Shown: positions 32,100 through 42,826 of the stretch, piece by piece
How positions within the stretch are numbered: position 1 is the first letter of the stretch
Layout: every line of letters begins with the position of its first letter
DNA from: JAZDRH01 sp047470865
GTDB lineage: Bacteria > Pseudomonadota > Gammaproteobacteria > Pseudomonadales > Pseudomonadaceae
Assembly: GCF_047470865.1 (NCBI RefSeq)
Contig: NZ_JAZDRH010000024.1
Span: 1-47,982, forward strand
DNA length: 47,982 nucleotides
Reading direction: 5' to 3'
Translations under genes and position numbers: made by a program
The notes under the pieces: generated by a model
What the model saw: only the letters and a program-made list of their open reading frames with translations
What the model was told of the DNA's origin: nothing
Databases searched by the model: none

Positions 32100-33608
32100 A
32101 TGTCTGAATCAACTAAATCTGCGCCAGCCTCTGGCGGCTTACGTCGATCATTAAAATCTCGACATCTGGCCATGATCGCGATTGGTGGCTCTATTGGTAC
32201 TGGTTTATTTGTTGCTTCTGGCGCGACTATTGCCAGTGCCGGCCCAGGTAGTGCGCTCTTGTCATACGCCTTAATTGGCTTAATGGTCTATTTTTTAATG
32301 ACCAGCTTAGGCGAGCTTGCCGCCTATATGCCAGTATCAGGCTCTTTTGCTACCTATGGCGCCAAATATGTTGAGCCTGGCTTTGGCTTTGCGCTGGGCT
32401 GGAACTATTGGTACAACTGGGCCGTAACAGTAGCCGTTGACCTTGTTGCAGCACAGCTCGTCATGAGTTACTGGTTTCCTGAAATGTCTGCCAATGGCTA
32501 TGGCTGGATCTGGAGTGCTGTATTCTTAGGCATCACCTTCTTACTGAACTATGTTTCTGTAAGAGGCTTTGGTGAGGCTGAATACTGGTTCTCGCTGATC
32601 AAAGTTGCCACCGTCATTATCTTTATTATCACAGGCACCTTGATGATTTTCGGCATCATGGACGGCACTAAAGATATGAGCACCGTTGGCTGGGCGAACT
32701 GGTTTATTGGCGACGCACCTTTCGTTGGCGGACTACCAGCCATGATTGGTATTGCCATGTATGTTGGCTTTTCTTTCCAAGGTACAGAGCTGATTGGCAT
32801 TGCAGCCGGCGAATCAGAAGATCCCGGTAAGAACATTCCAAGCGCCGTACGTAAAGTATTCTGGCGTATTCTCTTGTTCTATATCTTCGCTATTTTAGTA
32901 ATCAGCTTGATTATTCCTTATGATTCACCGCGTTTATTGAGCAATAGTGACAATCTGATCGAACAAATTAGCATCAGCCCATTCACCTTAGTATTTGAAA
33001 ATGCTGGTTTACTTGGCGCTGCCGCACTGATGAATGCGGTTATTTTAACGGCTGTATTATCTGCGGGTAACTCAGGCATGTACGCCTCTACCCGTATGCT
33101 ATATGCCCTAGCTAAAGAAGGTAAAGCACCCCGTATTTTTGCGAAATTATCTAGCAATGGCGTTCCACGTAATGCGCTTTATGCCACTACGATAATCTCT
33201 GCTTTATGCTTTTTAAGTTATATTTTTGGTGAAAAAACTGTGTATTTATGGCTATTAAATGCCTCAGGTATGACAGGTTTTATTGCATGGTTAGGCATTG
33301 CCATTAGCCATTACCGCTTCCGCAAAGGTTACTTGGCACAAGGCTATAATCTAAATGACCTTCCTTATCATTCTAGCTTTTTCCCAATAGGCCCCATTTT
33401 TGCCTTTGGCTTATGTTTAATCATTACCTTAGGGCAATATTATGAAAGCTATATGGCTAACAACATTAGCTGGGGTGGATTCTTTGCTACCTATATTGGA
33501 CTAGTTGTTTTTATTGTTATTTGGCTTGGCTACAAGTTAACACAAAAAACCAAATTTATTAGGTATCAGGAAATGGAGTTTCCTGGGGTCACTAAACGCC
33601 AGAAATAA
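32100..33608 (+). CDS. lysP: Lysine-specific permease LysP (APC superfamily)
   Basis: A 502-residue inner-membrane carrier with 12 predicted helices. It resembles Escherichia coli LysP over long blocks as I recall them, including AIGGSIGTGLFVASGATI, LGWNYWYNWAVT, GTELIGIAAGESEDP and LLNASGMTGFIAWLGI. It imports lysine with protons. The start at 32100 has TAGGAAA ahead and lies only 12 bases after rep, with no riboswitch-sized leader. The lysine exporter lysO follows after a terminator, so import and export genes lie side by side. Confidence 0.94.
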   Translation: MSESTKSAPASGGLRRSLKSRHLAMIAIGGSIGTGLFVASGATIASAGPGSALLSYALIGLMVYFLMTSLGELAAYMPVSGSFATYGAKYVEPGFGFALGWNYWYNWAVTVAVDLVAAQLVMSYWFPEMSANGYGWIWSAVFLGITFLLNYVSVRGFGEAEYWFSLIKVATVIIFIITGTLMIFGIMDGTKDMSTVGWANWFIGDAPFVGGLPAMIGIAMYVGFSFQGTELIGIAAGESEDPGKNIPSAVRKVFWRILLFYIFAILVISLIIPYDSPRLLSNSDNLIEQISISPFTLVFENAGLLGAAALMNAVILTAVLSAGNSGMYASTRMLYALAKEGKAPRIFAKLSSNGVPRNALYATTIISALCFLSYIFGEKTVYLWLLNASGMTGFIAWLGIAISHYRFRKGYLAQGYNLNDLPYHSSFFPIGPIFAFGLCLIITLGQYYESYMANNISWGGFFATYIGLVVFIVIWLGYKLTQKTKFIRYQEMEFPGVTKRQK

Positions 33609-33613
33609 TCAGC

Positions 33614-33638
33614 AAGGCGATCCTAGATCGCCTTTTTT
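33614..33638 (+). terminator. Rho-independent terminator between lysP and lysO
   Basis: AAGGCGATC and GATCGCCTT form a 9-bp stem with a three-base loop and a six-T run. It lies between the lysP stop and the lysO start, only about 14 bases before the latter, so lysO expression by read-through would depend on its efficiency. Confidence 0.9.
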
Positions 33639-33651
33639 GTGAGCACTCTTC

Positions 33652-34581
33652 ATGTTGTCTGTTCTAAGTAATATCTTTGCGTCTATTTTGCCTTGCTTAA
33701 TCGCCTTAGTTGGTGGCTACATAACAGGCAAATGCCTAGGTAAAAGCCGCCTGAAACAACTGTTCTTAAAGCTAATTACACCTATTGTATGGGTCATTCT
33801 ATTCACCATTGGTTTAGAATCAGGGCAAGCTTTTAGCTCGTTATCAGCTGGCTTTAGCATTGTTAAACAGGCGCTTTTATATGCTCTGGTAACTAGCCTT
33901 ATTGTATTTATCGTTATTTTACCCTTAAATCAAAAAGCTACAGCCAACACAAGCGCCAGTAAAGGCTGGCGTGCCATGCTACATCCTATAAAGGAATGCT
34001 GTATTGCCTTTGCCTTAGTGTTGCTAGGCGTACTTTTTTATCAACTGCATTGGCATGAAAGTGATACAGGAAAAGTTCTATTTAATATTTATTATTGGCT
34101 GTACTTGCTGCTGTTTTGTATTGGTGTTGATTTATCCACAGTTAAGATTGACCGTAGCTGGCTAGCACCTCGCATTCTACTTATCCCACTATTAGTGGTA
34201 GTAGCTTCTTTAATTGCAGGCGTTATCTTAAGTTTTATTACTCAAGAAAAACTCGCGCATTCATTAGCGCTAACTTCTGGCTATGGCTGGTTTAGTTTGT
34301 CGGCCACCTTAGCTACTCAACATATGGGTAGCAACTATGGCAGCATTGCCTTATTAATTGACCTGTTTCGCGAATTACTAGGGATTACTGTGGTTTATCT
34401 TTTAGGACGAAACCATGCCAATAGTGCCATTGGGGTATGCGGTGCAACTTCGTTGGATACCACCTTGCCCTTTGTGGTTGATAGCTGTGAAAAACGCTAT
34501 ATGCCAACAGCTATCATGAGTGGGCTTATTCTCACCATCTTAGCGCCCTTTATGATGCTGTTCTTTTACAGTATCGCCTAA
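33652..34581 (+). CDS. lysO: Lysine exporter LysO
   Basis: A 309-residue inner-membrane protein with about eight helices. The C-terminal half carries the LysO signatures LALTSGYGWFSLS, DLFRELLGI, GATSLDTTLPF and GLILTILAPF. LysO exports lysine and toxic analogues such as thialysine. It begins about 14 bases after the terminator that follows lysP, so its promoter either lies inside lysP or it depends on read-through. No L-box riboswitch is visible. Confidence 0.9.
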   Translation: MLSVLSNIFASILPCLIALVGGYITGKCLGKSRLKQLFLKLITPIVWVILFTIGLESGQAFSSLSAGFSIVKQALLYALVTSLIVFIVILPLNQKATANTSASKGWRAMLHPIKECCIAFALVLLGVLFYQLHWHESDTGKVLFNIYYWLYLLLFCIGVDLSTVKIDRSWLAPRILLIPLLVVVASLIAGVILSFITQEKLAHSLALTSGYGWFSLSATLATQHMGSNYGSIALLIDLFRELLGITVVYLLGRNHANSAIGVCGATSLDTTLPFVVDSCEKRYMPTAIMSGLILTILAPFMMLFFYSIA

Positions 34582-34589
34582 ATATAAAA

Positions 34590-34609
34590 GCGGCAGCCTA
34601 AGCTGCCGC
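34590..34609 (-). terminator. Terminator between convergent lysO and TAXI genes
   Basis: GCGGCAGC and GCTGCCGC form a perfect 8-bp stem with a four-base loop. On the minus strand it is followed by TTTTATATTTAG, a good tail for the TAXI gene. The plus side has a poorer tail (CTGAGTTT) but may still serve lysO. Confidence 0.8.
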
Positions 34610-34615
34610 CTGAGT

Positions 34616-35563
34616 TTAAAGCCAACCCTGTTCCTTATAGTATTTTTCAGCCCCTTTATGTAAAGGCGCAACCAAACCTGTAGAAATCATTTGCTGTGGC
34701 TCTAAATCAGCAAACGTAGGATAGATCTTTTTAAAGGTTTCAAAATTTTCAAAGATCGATTTTACTAGCTGATACACCACCTCCTCATCTGTATCTGCAC
34801 GAGTAACTAAGGTACCTCGAGGACCAAAAGTGGTAATATCTTGGCTAATTCCAGCATAAGTATTAGCTGGAATAATTGCCTTAGAGAGCGCAGGATGTGC
34901 TGCTAGGATTGCTTGTGAAATCTCATCGTCCATATTAACCAAGTCAATCGGGCAAGCCGCCGCAGCTGATTGCGTAGAGCCATTCCCTATGCCAGCTGTC
35001 CAAAATGCAGCATCAATTTTGTTATCACACAAGGCTTGTGCTTGCTCAGAAGATTTTAGCTCGCTGGCGAGCTTAAAAGTGCTTTTAGTCCAACCGGCTT
35101 GGCGCATCATCAAATTCATTAATGAACGTTGTCCTGAGCCTGCATTGCCAATATTCACTCTTTTCTCTTTTAAATCTTGAAAACGTTGGATATTGGCTTG
35201 TTTACGCACCATCAAATGCACAGGCTCTGCATGTAATGAAAAAACTGAACGTAGCATGTGCACAGGTTGCTTAAAATTACCTTGCCCTAGCACCGCTTCA
35301 GCTTGCACATCAGACTGTACAAGTCCAAAATCCATAGTTTTGGCTTGTAAGCGATTAACGTTATACACAGAGCCGCCTGTGGCTTCTACACTGCAACGCA
35401 AGGCTGAATTGCGATTTACCAAGCGGCAAATGTTATTGCCTAGTGGATAATAAGTACCAGTAACACCACCTGTACCTATGTTGATATAACGATCTTGCGC
35501 GTGGGCGGGGGAAAGTGAAAAGACAATTGAAAGGCCAATCAAAAATTTGCTTAATCTATCCAT
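34616..35563 (-). CDS. TAXI-family TRAP-type solute-binding protein (orphan)
   Basis: A 315-residue periplasmic binding protein. A signal peptide ends at AHA (residue 22). The TAXI motif INIGTGGVTGTYYPLG opens the mature protein, and GNAGSGQRSLMNLMM and AFWTAGIGNG are family blocks. TAXI proteins feed TRAP transporters with small carboxylates or amino acids. No TRAP membrane subunit is in the window, so its partner is elsewhere or it acts as a sensor. Four cysteines (C46, C57, C179, C204) are candidates for disulfides. It is monocistronic with its own terminator. Confidence 0.9.
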   Translation of the reverse strand: MDRLSKFLIGLSIVFSLSPAHAQDRYINIGTGGVTGTYYPLGNNICRLVNRNSALRCSVEATGGSVYNVNRLQAKTMDFGLVQSDVQAEAVLGQGNFKQPVHMLRSVFSLHAEPVHLMVRKQANIQRFQDLKEKRVNIGNAGSGQRSLMNLMMRQAGWTKSTFKLASELKSSEQAQALCDNKIDAAFWTAGIGNGSTQSAAAACPIDLVNMDDEISQAILAAHPALSKAIIPANTYAGISQDITTFGPRGTLVTRADTDEEVVYQLVKSIFENFETFKKIYPTFADLEPQQMISTGLVAPLHKGAEKYYKEQGWL

Positions 35564-35706
35564 AATAAAGCTATCTATAAGTATTGTATTAATTTAAATA
35601 GTGAACGTATTTGATCCTTATCTAAGTGTGTAAGCGAAACCTATTTTTGTTTCGCGAACTATTGGGTATACCGTAAAATACTCAAATCTGCTAATTTTTA
35701 TTCTAG

Positions 35707-36705
35707 TTAATCCGTATAAAGCGCCGCTAGATTACTGATATTTTGCTTTACTTGATCTACCCATTCCTGCGGCTGATATAGCTTTATTTGGCTATTTAAT
35801 GCAAAAATCCACCATAGTGTTTCTTCGTCCATACGCACTGTGGCGATTAGTCTTGACCACTGAGAGTCAGGCAAAGGCGTAATTTCTTGTTCTACACTTA
35901 ATGGCGTTTCTGTCAAAATCCAAGCCACTTGTGGATGGATATCAGCTACTAATTCAACTTCTGGGCACGCTGAGCGAGAACTAAAATTACCAGCGGCGAT
36001 ATGCGCATCCAAGTTAAAATCATCAACCAGCGCCTCCTGTTCTAACTTACAAGCGCGCAAAATTCGATTAACCGCAAAATGCATGTATTTTTCTGAATCA
36101 GTAAAACGTGCCACTAAATAGGTCATTGAATGACGTGATACTAAACCTGCTGGGTGCAGTTGGTAATCAGCCGCTTGCTGTTGTTTGCGACTCAAGTAGG
36201 TTACCTCAAGCTGCTTTTTCTCCATCAAGGCTTCTGACACTGTATTCCAAATTTGTTCATTAATTTCAGCAGGCAGTAATGTTTTTCCATTAGGTAGGCT
36301 GCGTACTCGCTCACTCCAATTACTGAGTTCATTCTTCTCAAGGCCATCTAATTGGCGGTGTGCTTGTGCAAACTGGGGGGCTAAGGCTTTCAAAGCACTC
36401 GGCGGTAAGAGATGCTTAAGATGTTGCTCAGCTAAAAAGAAGGTTAAGGCTGTGCTGGTATCAAGCGCATGAAAGGCTGGACTTTTACTATCTCGACTAA
36501 AAGACCAGCCAAAAGGTTTACTACGCTCATCTGACACCAATGGCATAATCAAACTCAGCTTCTGTAAATCACGCTGTACAGCCCGTATGGTACAGCTAAA
36601 CCCAGCCGCATGTAGTTTTGACTCTAGCTCAGCGGTAGTAATTTTGCTTGGTTCTAACGGTATGTATTGCAATAATGCGATATGACGTAGCAGTTGATCA
36701 GCCAT
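35707..36705 (-). CDS. WYL-domain transcriptional regulator
   Basis: A 332-residue protein with an N-terminal DeoR-like winged helix (residues 5-70, containing CTIRAVQRDLQKL). A WYL domain follows at about 155-230 (LEVTYLSRK, HPAGLVSRHSMTYLVARF), then a WCX-type C-terminal region. WYL domains bind nucleic acid or nucleotide-like ligands. These regulators often control DNA-damage or phage-defence genes, but here the upstream neighbours are lemA and a DUF3137 gene. The gap to lemA is 80 bases, so co-transcription is possible. Confidence 0.88.
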   Translation of the reverse strand: MADQLLRHIALLQYIPLEPSKITTAELESKLHAAGFSCTIRAVQRDLQKLSLIMPLVSDERSKPFGWSFSRDSKSPAFHALDTSTALTFFLAEQHLKHLLPPSALKALAPQFAQAHRQLDGLEKNELSNWSERVRSLPNGKTLLPAEINEQIWNTVSEALMEKKQLEVTYLSRKQQQAADYQLHPAGLVSRHSMTYLVARFTDSEKYMHFAVNRILRACKLEQEALVDDFNLDAHIAAGNFSSRSACPEVELVADIHPQVAWILTETPLSVEQEITPLPDSQWSRLIATVRMDEETLWWIFALNSQIKLYQPQEWVDQVKQNISNLAALYTD

Positions 36706-36785
36706 AAGTATCCTCCCAATAAACGCCTATGCTATATAAAAAGCTTAGCGCTTTATTGCATTGAGCCTTATCTAATATCCCAGCA

Positions 36786-37352
36786 TTAAAAATTAGGCTT
36801 AAACTCAATATTCTTTTCTGCAGTGCTATCTTTAAACTCATTAATACGTTGCTTTTTAGCTAGAAAACCGTTCACAACATTAGTTGGAAAGGTTTCAATT
36901 TTGCTATTAAAAATTTCAACATTACGGTTAAAGATAGTAATAGCTGCTCCTACATTTTCATTCTGTGATGTAATTTGTTTCATTAAATCTAAGTAGACAG
37001 TGTTTGCCTTAAGATCAGGGTAGTTTTCAACTGTGACGGACAAGCCTTTAAGTACTTGCTCTGTTTGTGCTTGAATTTTCTCTAAGCTAGCACCGTCAGG
37101 CGTTGCACCATCTAAAGAGACTATACTTTGGCGCAGCGCAGTAATATGTTTAAGGGTTTCACTTTCATACGAAATATATTGGCTAACTATAGGTGTGAGT
37201 GAATCTAAAATATTAACTTTTTGTCGCTCATAGGTATTAACGTCTGCCCAAGATCGCTTAGTACTATTGTAGGCTGTAATAATACTGTTATTGATTGCAA
37301 TAACGATAAAAGCAATAACCGCTAAAACAATAAGAATAATTGTAAAGTCCAT
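36786..37352 (-). CDS. lemA: LemA family protein
   Basis: A 188-residue LemA-type protein with one N-terminal membrane helix (residues 3-24), then a long helical domain exposed to the other side. The NSIITAYNSTKRSWADVNTYERQK segment and NVEIFNSKIETFPTNVV near the end are family hallmarks. Its role is not settled. LemA proteins often occur beside membrane proteins of unknown function. The start overlaps the stop of the DUF3137 gene by one base (TAATG), so the pair is translationally coupled. Confidence 0.9.
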   Translation of the reverse strand: MDFTIILIVLAVIAFIVIAINNSIITAYNSTKRSWADVNTYERQKVNILDSLTPIVSQYISYESETLKHITALRQSIVSLDGATPDGASLEKIQAQTEQVLKGLSVTVENYPDLKANTVYLDLMKQITSQNENVGAAITIFNRNVEIFNSKIETFPTNVVNGFLAKKQRINEFKDSTAEKNIEFKPNF

Positions 37353-38401
37353 TATTTCACCACTTTTTCAAGAATAGGTTTAATTTCAGTCATCAACTTT
37401 TCAAACATGGGTAGCCTGAGTGTTTCTAGCATATTGCCAATTTTAGCTGCTGTATCACAATTGTTAAACTGGTCATAATCACGTAAAAAAATATTTTGCT
37501 CAAACGCCCAGTATACAGAGTCTATACTTTCACCTGAAATAAATTCGAAATAGCCATGGGAGCTAAATAATTTTTCGAGGATTAGAACATTTCGTGGTTG
37601 CATTAATTTCGCCAACTCAATTTCTGAGCGTCCTGTTATAAAATGTTTTTTATTAAATGCAATGGAGGAGGTTGTCCATTGATATGGATAATAATTATTT
37701 CTATAGCTAGTTAATGCAAATGCTGGGGCCTGAATATCACCTAAAAACATTCCCCAACTATCAAAGTGATCATAAACAACTTTTATTCTGCGTTTGCCAT
37801 TAGCATCAGTAGAAACTACCTCTCGACGATTTACGTAATGATAGTTAATAGCTGTATAAGGAACATCTTTATCTTCGCACTGAATTAGCCCTGAAGCATA
37901 AAATGGGACTTTATTTTCATAATTTCCTCGCTTAAAAAATGCAGAAAACTCAGTTAAATTCTGATGATGCGTTATATTCGCTTGCTCTTGAAAATTGACA
38001 AACCCATATTTTAGCGAGAGGTATATTTTCTGTGCTTTCTCCACTAAAGCTAAACGTGCAGCTTCTGTTTTTCGCTGATTAGCTGCAAAAGAAAAAGCAA
38101 AGAAAGGGAGAATGAGCCATAAAAAGCCATAGCCGCTATCAAAATGCTTAAAGGTTAAACTCATGAAGTAAATGGAGATCAACAAAATAAGAGAAGAAAC
38201 GAATATAGCGCACCAAAATATTTTATTTTTATACTTTAACGTACCTTCATTTTCGTGTGCATAAAAAATGCTAGATATATCACTAAGGCTAGCCACTGAG
38301 TTTAAGTCAGTATTAATTTTCTGTATTCTTTCTTTTACTATTTTATTATGCAAGATTTCTTTTTCAAAAATACCTTGTTCTTTCTTTGATGGCGTATTCA
38401 T
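37352..38401 (-). CDS. DUF3137 family membrane protein
   Basis: A 349-residue protein with a polar, helical N-terminus of about 60 residues. Two adjacent membrane helices follow at roughly 63-85 and 92-108, then a large soluble domain containing YTAINYHYVN, GMFLGDIQAP and SGESIDSVYWAFEQNIFLRD. The layout fits DUF3137, which is frequently linked to LemA. The TAATG overlap with lemA supports a complex. Base composition is somewhat A+T-rich compared with core genes. Function unknown. Confidence 0.8.
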   Translation of the reverse strand: MNTPSKKEQGIFEKEILHNKIVKERIQKINTDLNSVASLSDISSIFYAHENEGTLKYKNKIFWCAIFVSSLILLISIYFMSLTFKHFDSGYGFLWLILPFFAFSFAANQRKTEAARLALVEKAQKIYLSLKYGFVNFQEQANITHHQNLTEFSAFFKRGNYENKVPFYASGLIQCEDKDVPYTAINYHYVNRREVVSTDANGKRRIKVVYDHFDSWGMFLGDIQAPAFALTSYRNNYYPYQWTTSSIAFNKKHFITGRSEIELAKLMQPRNVLILEKLFSSHGYFEFISGESIDSVYWAFEQNIFLRDYDQFNNCDTAAKIGNMLETLRLPMFEKLMTEIKPILEKVVK

Positions 38402-38525
38402 TAAACGTCCATATTAACTTATCTTATAATTTATAAAATTTAGCATAGAATTAAAGTAGCTAGCTGAATGACTACACCTAAAATGCTTTAGTCAGTATTA
38501 CTAACCAGTAAAAAAATTTCAATAA

Positions 38526-38551
38526 AAAAGCCCAACTATAGTTGGGCTTTT
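38526..38551 (-). terminator. Rho-independent terminator after rpoH
   Basis: A 26-base perfect palindrome (AAAAGCCCAACTA and its complement), 16 bases past the rpoH stop. On the minus strand the stem end runs into TTTTTTATT. It separates rpoH from the DUF3137-lemA genes. Confidence 0.9.
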
Positions 38552-38567
38552 AATTGTATACAAAATA

Positions 38568-39428
38568 CTAAGCAGCAATGGCCGCCTTAATTTTGTTCAT
38601 TGCATTTTTTTCAAGCTGACGAATACGCTCGGCTGAAACATCATACTTAGCGGCTAGCTCATGCAAGGTAGCTTTTTCTTCTGCTAACCAACGCTGCTCT
38701 ACAATATCGCGGCTACGCTCGTCTAAATTAGACAGTGCTTGGTATAGCTCTGCATTCTCGCTGTCTGTTGTGTCGGCAGCTTCTAGTTGCAATGCTGGGT
38801 CTGCACTGTGATCTTCCAGATAGTAAGCCGGTGACTGATAGGCTACGTCATCATCTGCATCCGTTGGTGCATCAAATGCCATATCCGAACCTGTCAAACG
38901 GCTTTCCATTTCACGCACTTCTCGTGCTTCAACACCTAATGTATCGGCTACACGATTAACTTCGTCGTTCGTTAACCACTGTAAGCTTTTTTTCTGGCTA
39001 CGTAAGTTAAAGAATAATTTACGCTGTGCTTTGGTCGTTGCTACTTTAACGATGCGCCAATTGCGCAGTACAAACTCGTGAATTTCAGCTTTAATCCAAT
39101 GTACTGCAAAAGACACAAGACGTACGCCCATTTCTGGGTTGAAACGTTTTACGGCTTTCATTAAGCCGACATTACCTTCTTGAATCAAATCGCTTTGAGC
39201 AAGTCCATAGCCTGAATAGCTACGTGCGATATGCACTACAAAACGCAAGTGCGCCATCACTAATTGACGAGCAGCATCTAAGTCTTGTTGATAAAAAAGG
39301 CGTTCACCTAAGGCTTGTTCTTGTTCGGCAGAAAGTAATGGGATGCTATTTACAGATTGCACATAAGCGTCCAGATTGGCTCCTGGAGATAATACATACG
39401 CTGGTTGTAATGCTTTACTGTTACTCAT
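38568..39428 (-). CDS. rpoH: Heat-shock sigma factor RpoH (sigma-32)
   Basis: A 286-residue sigma factor from the ATG at 39428, which is preceded by a full AGGAGG ten bases upstream. A GTG at 39473 would add 15 residues with no such support. Region 2 is clear (HLRFVVHIARSYSGYGL, LIQEGNVGLMKAVKRFNPEMGVRLVSFAVHWI), and the RpoH box RKLFFNLRS is present. Region 4 ends with the HTH around ATLHELAAKYDVSAERIRQLEK. It directs RNA polymerase to chaperone and protease promoters. It lies downstream of ftsX, the usual order in Pseudomonas and relatives. Confidence 0.96.
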   Translation of the reverse strand: MSNSKALQPAYVLSPGANLDAYVQSVNSIPLLSAEQEQALGERLFYQQDLDAARQLVMAHLRFVVHIARSYSGYGLAQSDLIQEGNVGLMKAVKRFNPEMGVRLVSFAVHWIKAEIHEFVLRNWRIVKVATTKAQRKLFFNLRSQKKSLQWLTNDEVNRVADTLGVEAREVREMESRLTGSDMAFDAPTDADDDVAYQSPAYYLEDHSADPALQLEAADTTDSENAELYQALSNLDERSRDIVEQRWLAEEKATLHELAAKYDVSAERIRQLEKNAMNKIKAAIAA

Positions 39429-39544
39429 AAATAGATATCCTCCTGCGGTCACTGCTTTCGCAGTATTTTGCACATCTATCAGATAGTTAGTCTGTGGATA
39501 AGTTCCATCCTAAACTGGCTTTATTAAAGAATTCTTAAACTCTT

Positions 39545-40561
39545 TTAACGTGGGGCAAGTTCCCTTAAATGCCTTGACACTGCCAGCCAAGCTCCTATAT
39601 AACCTAGCATCATAGCACCAAATACTAGAGAAATCCCATCAATTAAGGGTACTCCTTGTAGGCTAAAATCGCTGCCATATAACTGGGCTAATTCTGTTAC
39701 AGAATTATTCAATGTGCTTAAGATGACAGATAAGATTAACCAAGCTAGCAATCCACCGCCTAAACCATAGAGCATGCCCATATATAAAAATGGGCGGCGC
39801 ACATAACCATCAGTGCCACCGACGAGTTTAATCACTTCAATTTCTGTACGACGGTTTTCTATATGCAAGCGAATGGTATTACCTATAACTAGTAAAAGCG
39901 CTGCAATTAAGAGTAATGCTAAGCCAAAGATAAAGTGCTTACCTACACGTAACATCGCACTTAAGCGCTCAACCCACTGCATATCGAGCTGCGCTATTTC
40001 AACATAAGGCATAGTAGCGAGTTGCTGTTTAAGATCTTCTAATGCTTCTTTATCAATTTTTTGTGGCGTAATCAGAAGACTATAAGGCAATGGATTGCTT
40101 GGCAGTTCAGTCAGCGCATTGCCTAAACCTGATAGCGCTTGAAACTCTTGCAAAGCTTGCTGTGGGCTAATCAAATTAACTTCAACCACAGCGGAAAGCT
40201 TTTCTATTTGCTCAACAAGCTCCTGTGCTTGAGTCTCTGTGGCTTTAATATCCATAAAAACAGAAATTTCAGCAGCCTGTTGCCATGATCCATCTAACTG
40301 ATCAGTGCTGTCTAATAGTAATGACAAGCCCATGGGCAAACTTAGCGCAACTGCAATCACCAACCAAGTAAAGAAGCTACCTAAGGGCTGGCGTATTAAG
40401 CGCTGAACGCTATCTATAATACTGGCTTTATGGTTAGTTAGGCCTATACGCAAAAGTTGCCAAAATGTATCTGGCTCTTTTACAGGTGTAAATTCTGTCG
40501 TGTTTTTTGGTGTAGCGCCTACTCGCACCCCAGGTTGATCAGGAACTATTTGCTTGCTCAT
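39545..40561 (-). CDS. ftsX: Cell-division ABC-transporter-like permease FtsX
   Basis: A 338-residue inner-membrane protein with four helices: one near residue 60-80, and three at about 210-240, 265-285 and 310-330. A periplasmic domain lies between the first and second (about 85-205). NTIRLHIENRRTEIEVIKLVGGTDGYVRRPF is the usual coupling segment after helix 2. FtsEX activates peptidoglycan hydrolases at the septum. Its start overlaps the ftsE stop by one base (TAATG). Confidence 0.95.
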   Translation of the reverse strand: MSKQIVPDQPGVRVGATPKNTTEFTPVKEPDTFWQLLRIGLTNHKASIIDSVQRLIRQPLGSFFTWLVIAVALSLPMGLSLLLDSTDQLDGSWQQAAEISVFMDIKATETQAQELVEQIEKLSAVVEVNLISPQQALQEFQALSGLGNALTELPSNPLPYSLLITPQKIDKEALEDLKQQLATMPYVEIAQLDMQWVERLSAMLRVGKHFIFGLALLLIAALLLVIGNTIRLHIENRRTEIEVIKLVGGTDGYVRRPFLYMGMLYGLGGGLLAWLILSVILSTLNNSVTELAQLYGSDFSLQGVPLIDGISLVFGAMMLGYIGAWLAVSRHLRELAPR

Positions 40562-41225
40562 TAACCTGCTTCTCCATCACCGATTAAACGCCCACGTTGC
40601 AAAGTCAACATGCGATGCCGCATACGGGCAATCAGCGCCAAGTCATGGCTAGCGATAATAACTGTAGTGCCTAGGCGGTTAATATCTTCAAACACACTCA
40701 TAATTTCAGCCGCTAAACGAGGATCAAGATTACCCGTTGGCTCATCGGCTAATAGCAATGCAGGTTGATGCACAATCGCGCGGGCAATGCCAACACGCTG
40801 CTGCTGTCCTGTGGATAAGTCTGCGGGAGACTGCATGGCCTTTTCTTTTAATGAAACACGAGACAATGCCAAGCTAACCCGCTGATTAATTTCTTCTGTC
40901 GATAAGCCCATGATTTGCAATGGTAGGGCTACATTGTCAAACACTGTGCGATCAAATAATAACTGATGATTCTGAAAAACTACGCCGATTTGACGACGCA
41001 AGTAAGGAATTTGTGCATTGTTGATTTTGCACAAATCTTGCCCTGCCAGTAAGATTTTTCCACTGGTAGGGCGTTCCATGGCAAGTAATAAGCGCAACAT
41101 AGTGCTTTTCCCTGCACCTGAATGACCAGTAACGAAGATAAATTCGCCCTGTCTTACACGAAACGTCAGCTCATGTAAGCCCACATGTCCATTAGGGTAA
41201 CGCTTAGCTACTTGCTCAAATTGAA

Positions 41226-41229
<4 letters not shown>
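40561..41229 (-). CDS. ftsE: Cell-division ATPase FtsE
   Basis: A 222-residue ABC ATPase. It shows Walker A GHSGAGKST, Q-loop VVFQNHQLL, signature LSTGQQQR (Thr in place of the usual first Gly), Walker B LLLADEPTGNLD and switch His in IIASHD. It drives FtsX at the septum. Its start overlaps the ftsY stop by four bases (ATGA), and ftsX overlaps its end by one, so the three genes form a tightly coupled operon. Confidence 0.97.
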
Positions 41230-42614
<1,385 letters not shown>

Positions 42615-42826
42615 GTAAAATGCTCCCACTGGGCATATTAGAGAGGTCTGGTTGGACAGTTAAACTTCCAGATTGAAAGGAACCAAACACTCAATTGAAG
42701 AATCTTATCAGGCATTGTGCTCATTATAAGCGAGTTACAATAGCTGTTTGTAAAATGGTTACGTATCCTAGCACTTAACCGCCCCTTGAAGCTAAAACTA
42801 CACAGCAGTTTAAAAGGTCTTTTTGC

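Noticed and set aside
39429..39473. GTG start 15 codons upstream in rpoH
   Set aside because: The ATG at 39428 has a complete AGGAGG at good spacing, and its N-terminus matches the normal RpoH length.
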